The notes under the pieces: generated by a model
Database searches by the model: none
Seen by the model: the letters and a program-made list of their open reading frames with translations, nothing else
What the model was told of the DNA's origin: nothing
Made by a program: the position numbers and the translations under genes
Part shown: one piece after another, positions 58,565 through 64,000 of the stretch
How positions within the stretch are numbered: the first letter of the stretch is position 1
Layout: each line of letters starts with the position of its first letter
NCBI GenBank assembly: GCA_029204225.1
Contig: CM055103.1
Span: forward strand, 19,544,925-19,608,924
Direction: 5' to 3'
Length of the DNA: 64,000 nt
Source: Diphasiastrum complanatum
Lineage: Eukaryota; Streptophyta; Lycopodiopsida; Lycopodiales; Lycopodiaceae

Positions 58565-58655
58565 TTTGTGTAGGGTGTAGCAAGTAGGTGATGAGCAGCC
58601 CTCCGCCTGTCAAAAGGGTTCGAACACAAGGATAGGAATGTAACTATGCTTAGTT
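58565..58655 (+). mobile_element. candidate tRNA-derived SINE fragment
   Basis: An A-box-like TAGCAAGTAGG (near 58578) and a B-box-like GGGTTCGAACAC (near 58617) lie about 30 bp apart. No tail or target duplication was seen, so this could be chance. Confidence 0.3.
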
Positions 58656-58723
58656 GCTAACTTAGTCGCTTCTCTACACAACTCTAATCCACACTAACTC
58701 TAGCCCACTAACATTAACCACAC

Positions 58724-59258
58724 TATCATGTGCCAAATCCCAAACTAATAGCAGTAACAATGAAGTAAAGCTAAAAGCAAGAAGATAACAAGACAATCAT
58801 GATAGCATATCAATAGAAAGCTAGAAACAATGATATCACAATGGAATCACATTAGCCATGAAAGAAAGAGTACAAGATATGAACATGAGCATTGATTCAT
58901 GTGGATAGGGCACATGAGACCTAGCAATGGAGATCCCTATGGCTCACATTCACAAGGAAGCTAGAAGCTCTCACTTGCAAATGAGCCAAAAGATACACAA
59001 ATTGATGTCTTTTGCCTAGTTATAGACAATGCTCTCGCTTAACTTTACTTAACTATCTTGAGGGATAGTTAGCCCTTGTTAAGTATTATTTGAACTACAT
59101 TGGGCCCTTATTGGCCTATTATCCTTATTAATTACTTTGAAGGGCCTAAAGAGGGAACCACCTTGTTCTTAAGGCTAATAGCTCCTTTTGGGCATACAAA
59201 GCTTACATTGGATATTATCTTGCATATATAAGCATGGATGTACTAACAGTACATGACA
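58724..59258 (-). repeat. 3' LTR of the LARD-like element
   Basis: 535 bp. Aligns along its full length with 61585-62080, which lacks about 23 bp near 61934 and about 16 bp near 62066. Its outer end reads TATCATG instead of TGTCATG. Confidence 0.85.
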
Positions 59259-59399
59259 CTCCCCCTACTTAAACATTTTTGTCCTAAAAAATGAAGACGC
59301 TTGTCTGATCAGCTTGATCGCCTTGGTTAAGTAGTCCTGATTGAGGATGTGTCGTCCAAAAAATTATTGCCTCATTACAAATCCAAAGATGTCGAATTG

Positions 59400-60556
59400 A
59401 ATCCATTTTGGTAGTTTCATACTGTAATCCTTGTTCCCATGAAGGAAAAATATGGTCGAAGAAGAGTTTAATGAAGCACCATATTGCTTGTTGGCAACCA
59501 ATCTATATGGAATGGACAGAGTGTATCACTGCAATATCCTCTTTTGTCTGCTTTGCTATTGGATTTCTATCCTCTCCATCCTTATTGTATACTAATCTAG
59601 ATCCATTCCTTAGTTGTTTGTACAGTCACGACATCTGTAGAATTACACTTGTTTCTTGACAGTCTGCAGAATTACAAGTAAAGTCGATGACAGTCAACTT
59701 CGACTTCCTCGACTTCGAAGTGTCTGAAGTCTCCGACTTTGACATCTTCTCAAGCAAGCTGATGTGAAGTCTCTGACGTCCATGTCAACGACTTCCACTG
59801 TTGGATTATTCTTCTTCTTACTTATCAACTAATCGGTTTCAATTTTCATCCATTGTTTATCCGGTTCTGTGGATTTTCTCGTGGCCTTTTACAGTCTGCA
59901 GATTTACATGGAGATTGACTACAATGTCGCTTTTCATTTTCCCTCACTTCGACTTTTTCGCCTGTCAGGAATCTCGTGTAAGGAAATGACTCTGGCAAAA
60001 GTGTAGGGCTACCCTAAATGGGATTTAAGGACATTATCGTCTTTTTTTTGCAAAATCCTGACACTGTCGTATTTTTTGCTTGTGGCAGTTTTAATTCATT
60101 TCTGCAGAATGACAGTTACGTTCATTTATGCAGACATAAGACCTATCTTCTGCACACTTCTTTCCAACATGGTATCAGAGCGAAATCTCTAATACTTGAT
60201 ATCTTTCGCGATATCAAATTGATAATCATACTCTTCAGTTCTTTTCAGCCTTTCAGTATCAGAGAATTGATTTCTTATTGTTGGCATTACTGCATCTTAG
60301 CGTCATCGATACAATCGACAGACTAAGTTCCAGATGGATTCTCAAAGTAAAGCTGGTCTTATCGCAAACAAGCTGATCCAATTATCATTTGTGGAAATTT
60401 AAAATGAAGACCTTGCTAAATGCCAGCGACTTGTGGGATGTTGTTACAGGTACAGAAGTAAAACCTGAAGACGACAACTCAAAGTGAAAATCGAAGGACG
60501 GTAAAGCTTTCGCGCTTATTATCCTCAATATATCAGATACACAGATTGGCACTTTG
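59400..60556 (+). mobile_element. copia fragment of the relic A family, nested
   Basis: A plus-strand LTR ends ...CCAACA at 60169 and is followed at once by the primer site TGGTATCAGAG (60170). Leader and a gag start (ATG 60334) follow, matching relic A. Gag has a 5-base deletion near 60373 and a Trp-to-TGA stop at 60485-60487, and is cut off near 60556. The left edge is uncertain. Confidence 0.75.
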
Positions 60557-61584
60557 TAGAGTCTGTGATTTCAGTTTAGATGTTGTGTTGTTGATTCTGT
60601 GATTTCAGTAGGAGTAGATTAAGTTTAATTCCCTGTTTCTTGCTCAAATTAGTTTACTAATGATTTGTAGTCTGTAAAATTAAAAAAACTAAATAGTCTG
60701 TAGAAAGCAGGAAATCAAGTTCCTGACAAATCCTATATCCAAGATGAGCTACCATTGTCAATCAAGGATCAAAATTAGGTCGTAGGTGTGCCATTGACAG
60801 GCGGGACACACTAGCATTGTACTACAACCAAACAGTTGCTAAAAGCCATAGCAGACCCGTTACATAGCAGACTCGTTGTTTTGGCAGAATCCCTGTCAAG
60901 TAGAATTGTAGCACACAAGGACCAACTTCAAAATTATGGCTAGTCTGACCCATCTCCACTAATTTGATCATAACTTCCTCAATATTGATCCAAATCATAA
61001 AAACTCAGTACCTCTAAAAGCCAACAAGAAGCTCTATCAGCTCAAAGTACTAGATCAATGATTGGAGATGATTTTGTAGGTCTAACTAACCACATAATAG
61101 GTTTGAAAATTTTGAAAAAGAAAAACTAGTGAAACTAGAGCTAAGAATCAAGAATTGTCATAACTCTTTGGATACTAACCCAAATAACCTGCCATATGGA
61201 TCAGATAAAAGCTGAGACAATGCTCTAAAATCCTATGTACAGAAACTTGAGATTAAAACTCAAATCAAATCTGAAAAATTCAAACAAATTTCTAGTCACC
61301 TATTTTGACAGTTTTTGGGGAAAGTGCAATAACTTTTGCATCTCTTATCAAAATGACTTGAAAATTGGTGCAAATGAAAGCTAAAACAAAGCTCTACAAA
61401 GGTATTGAATCAAATTACAAATGAAAAACGAAATTGAATGTCGAAAACTGATTTGTACAGACCTGAAATTTTCAAAGCTAAAAATTAACAAAAAGAAAGC
61501 TACAAATGCAATAAACTTATTAAATCTAATGAAATTCACATAGAATCATCATGAATTTAGGATCTATGCTCTGATATCAAGAAA

Positions 61585-62080
61585 TGTCATGTGCCAAATC
61601 CCAAACTAATAGCAATAACAGTGAAGTAAAGCTAAAAGCAAGAAGATAACAAAACAATCATGATAGCATATCAATAGAAAGCTAGAAACAATGAGATCAC
61701 AATGGAATCACATTAGCCATGAAAGAAAGAGTACAAGATATGAACATGAGCATTGATTCATGTGGATAGGGCACGTGAGACCTAGCAATGGAGATTCCTA
61801 TGGCTCACATTCACAAGGAAGCTAGAAGCTCTCACTTGCAAATGAGCCAAAAGATACACAAATTGATGTCTCTTGTCTAGTTATAGACAATGTTCTCACT
61901 TAACTTTACTTAACTATCTTGAGGGATAGTTAGCCTACATTGGGCCCTTATTGGCCTATTATCCTTATTAATTACTTTGAAGGGCCGAAAGAGGGAACCG
62001 CCTTGTTCTTAAGGCTAATAGCTCCTTTGGGCCTACAAAGCTTACATTGGATATTATCTTGCATGTACAAGCACATGACA
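61585..62080 (-). repeat. 5' LTR of the LARD-like element
   Basis: 496 bp with perfect 10-bp complementary ends. It also matches, inverted, the sequence from about 63635 to the window end at 64000. Confidence 0.85.
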
Positions 62081-62336
62081 CACACACACATTCATAGATG
62101 GAGGTGAACATCACATACTATTGGAAAAGCCATGAAAAAACACAACGCAAGAACAATGCAAAATGGAAAATAATTAGCAAAACCAAATAATAGCAAAAGC
62201 ATGGAAACATTAGCACATGAGGATGCTTGAATCTCCAAAGTGGTAGAGTTTCATCCTCTCTATGAGCATATGAAATGGTTACAAGACGTGTCTTTTTTAT
62301 CTTTGGGGAGGCCCTTGCCCCTTGGTTTCTATTGGT
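61739..62336 (+). repeat. left arm of a large inverted repeat
   Basis: Comprises most of the right LTR plus about 255 bp of DNA beyond the element (TTCATAGATGGAGGTGAACA ... GGGGAGGCCCTTGCCC). It is reverse-complementary to 63440-64000. Confidence 0.85.
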
Positions 62337-62665
62337 TACTTCAAGAAGATAGGATTGAAATCCTAGCCCTTCAAAAGAAACACATTCTAATCTATGGTGC
62401 ACAAAGAAGCACACCCCACCTACCACCATTTGACTTTTGACCACTAAACAAAGCTTAATAAGCTTAGTTAACTCAAACTTTGGCCTTTTTAAATTATTAT
62501 TTTAATTACATGGCCCAAAGTTTAGTTTAATTAAAATACCTTATTTACAAGTGCTCATTGAGCTATGGGCTTACGCTCACAGGATGCCATGGCCCTCGCA
62601 CTTATTTCTACTTCCGGCCATTTTATTTATTTACATGGAATACCCACAACAATTTGCCACTTTGC
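62297..62665 (-). repeat. LTR-like repeat R1, copy 2
   Basis: Reverse-complement match to 16925-17345; ends AATACCCACAACA at about 62654. It overlaps the outer end of the inverted-repeat arm. Confidence 0.6.
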
Positions 62666-63439
62666 ATGAGCTTAAGTTTGCATCAACCTACCCCTCCTCC
62701 TTTGATTCCACTATGTTGTGTTTACCAAAATACAACAATTAAAACAGTTGGTACAGAATGACAACATCTACAAAGAACATTTAACCGAAGTTTACATAAT
62801 GGAAAAAAGGTGACTTCATATTGTCCTTGATGACATCTTCAAATAAACACATCTTGGTAAGGGGTCACAAGAAAACTTTATGGAATCCAATATGGGAAAA
62901 GATGAGTAATGATTTAATCAGAAGGTGAGTGTAATTCCACATTGGCAAGATATGATTGGATGCATATTCATTTGTTGGGATGGGAACAATAGACTATAAG
63001 GGTGGAGCAATATATGCCATCTGTGCATTCATGCTAGCTTCATTCACCCTACACCTGAGGGGGAAATGCAGCTCTTGTTATCAATGAATAGGATTAACAA
63101 GTAAGTGTTTGCTTTTAGTTTGTTATTCAACAAAATTAAACATAATGATAAATTCAAGATGAATACCAATTTTGCCTCAATTGCCATCAATGGCAGTTGA
63201 GAAAAAAAAAATTCAACATCTACCAACCTCCTTGACACCGAGGCAAAAGTAATATGGCAGCTGAGGCAAAAAAAAAATTGATTTACGACAACAGTCTCCT
63301 TATCACAAAAATTCATAATATGTGTAAAATATTTACCTAGCCAAGAAAATTTTGCACTCTGAAAGAGATGGCTATGTCACATGAAAATTATTGAAATGGT
63401 ATGGGGTGCTTTGTATTTTCCATTGTTTGGGAGGATAAC
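62666..63439. other. spacer of the inverted repeat
   Basis: AT-rich with A runs near 63200 and 63275. No gene or element recognised. Confidence 0.4.
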
Positions 63440-64000
63440 GAAGGGACAAGGGCCTCCCCAAAGATAAAAAGGCACGTCTTGTAACCATTTCATATGCTAG
63501 TAGAGAGAATGAAACTCTACCACTTTGGAGATTCAAGCATCCTCATGTGCTAATGTTTCCATGCTTTTGCTATTATTTGGCTTTTCCAATAGTATGTGAT
63601 GTTCACCTCCATCTATGAATGTGTGTGTGTCATGTACTATTAGTACATCCATGCTTATACATGCAAGATAATATCCAATGTAAGCTTTGTAGGCCCAAAG
63701 GAGCTATTAGTCTTAAGAACAAAGCGGTTCTCTCTTTAGGCCCTTCAAAGTAATTAATAAGGATAATAGGCCAATAGGGGCCCAATGTAGTTTAAATAAA
63801 ACTTTACAAGGGCTAACTATCCCTCAAGATAGTTAAGTAAAGTTAAGTGAGAACATTGTCTATAACTAGACAAGAGACATCAATTTGTGTATCTTTTGGC
63901 TCATTTGCAAGTGAGAGCTTCTAGCTTCCTTGTGAATGTGAGCCATAGGGATCTCCATTCTCATGTGCCCTATCCACATGAATTAATTCTCATGTTCATA
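63440..64000 (-). repeat. right arm of the inverted repeat (third LTR copy)
   Basis: 63440-63635 matches the flank right of the LARD-like element, and from about 63635 the LTR itself, inverted. This LTR copy keeps the two short stretches lost in the 61585-62080 copy and continues past the window end. Confidence 0.85.

Larger units (their letters stand above)
58724..62080 (-). mobile_element. non-autonomous LTR element (LARD-like), complete ends
   Basis: Two LTRs in the same orientation: 58724-59258 and 61585-62080. They share TG...CA ends with long terminal complementarity (TGTCATGTGC / GCACATGACA in the right copy). On the minus strand a polypurine tract AAGTAGGGGGAG (59270-59259) abuts the left LTR. 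A primer site TGATATCAGAGC lies 4 bp inside the right LTR. The element is flanked by CACAC on both sides (58719-58723 and 62081-62085). The 2.3-kb interior encodes nothing of its own; it holds a nested copia fragment (59400-60556, opposite strand) and AT-rich sequence. It must have relied on another element for enzymes. Confidence 0.8.

Overview
This window is nuclear DNA of a land plant. The evidence is a ten-exon gene with long introns encoding a plant-type ER DnaJ protein (ERdj3B), an intact plant-type C2-domain protein gene, and a dense background of decayed Ty1/copia, Ty3/gypsy, LINE and tRNA-derived SINE sequence. Most copia relics carry primer-binding sites complementary to initiator-Met tRNA. 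The long introns and the load of nested, broken retroelements suggest a large genome such as a fern or gymnosperm. That placement is inference; nothing here fixes the species.

Layout. 0-1.4 kb: AT-rich, nothing recognised. 1.4-8.4 kb: three decayed copia relics on the minus strand with simple and tandem repeats. 8.4-10.4 kb: minisatellite and unassigned DNA. 10.4-13.1 kb: a single-exon C2-domain gene on the plus strand, with a cluster of ABRE- and DRE-like sites about 1.1 kb upstream. 14.7-15.1 kb: a gypsy reverse transcriptase remnant. 16.9-20.2 kb: an LTR-like repeat and a copia gag-protease-integrase relic. 21.8-22.5 kb: three copies of a very short tRNA-like retroposon with clear target-site duplications. 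23.2-33.5 kb: a pile-up of four copia relics (F plus, D minus, E minus, C' plus) with a GC-richer unexplained segment at 31.5-32.4 kb. 34.0-34.8 kb: a LINE remnant. 37.3-55.65 kb: the ERdj3B gene on the minus strand, whose introns hold an LTR-element 5' end, a LINE piece, a copia piece and a MITE-like element. 55.65-56.6 kb: its leader and promoter. 58.7-62.1 kb: a non-coding LTR element with both LTRs, primer site, polypurine tract and a 5-bp target duplication. 61.7-64.0 kb: a large inverted repeat made of one of those LTRs plus flanking DNA, running off the window.

Only two host genes can be supported. The C2 protein is probably a membrane- or lipid-associated factor. ERdj3B is an ER-lumen co-chaperone of BiP. 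Nothing shows that the two work together. I found no multi-gene system such as a biosynthetic cluster or defence locus. The least ordinary items are the 83-87 bp tRNA-like retroposons, the open frame of unknown origin inside copia relic F, and the inverted LTR duplication at the right edge.
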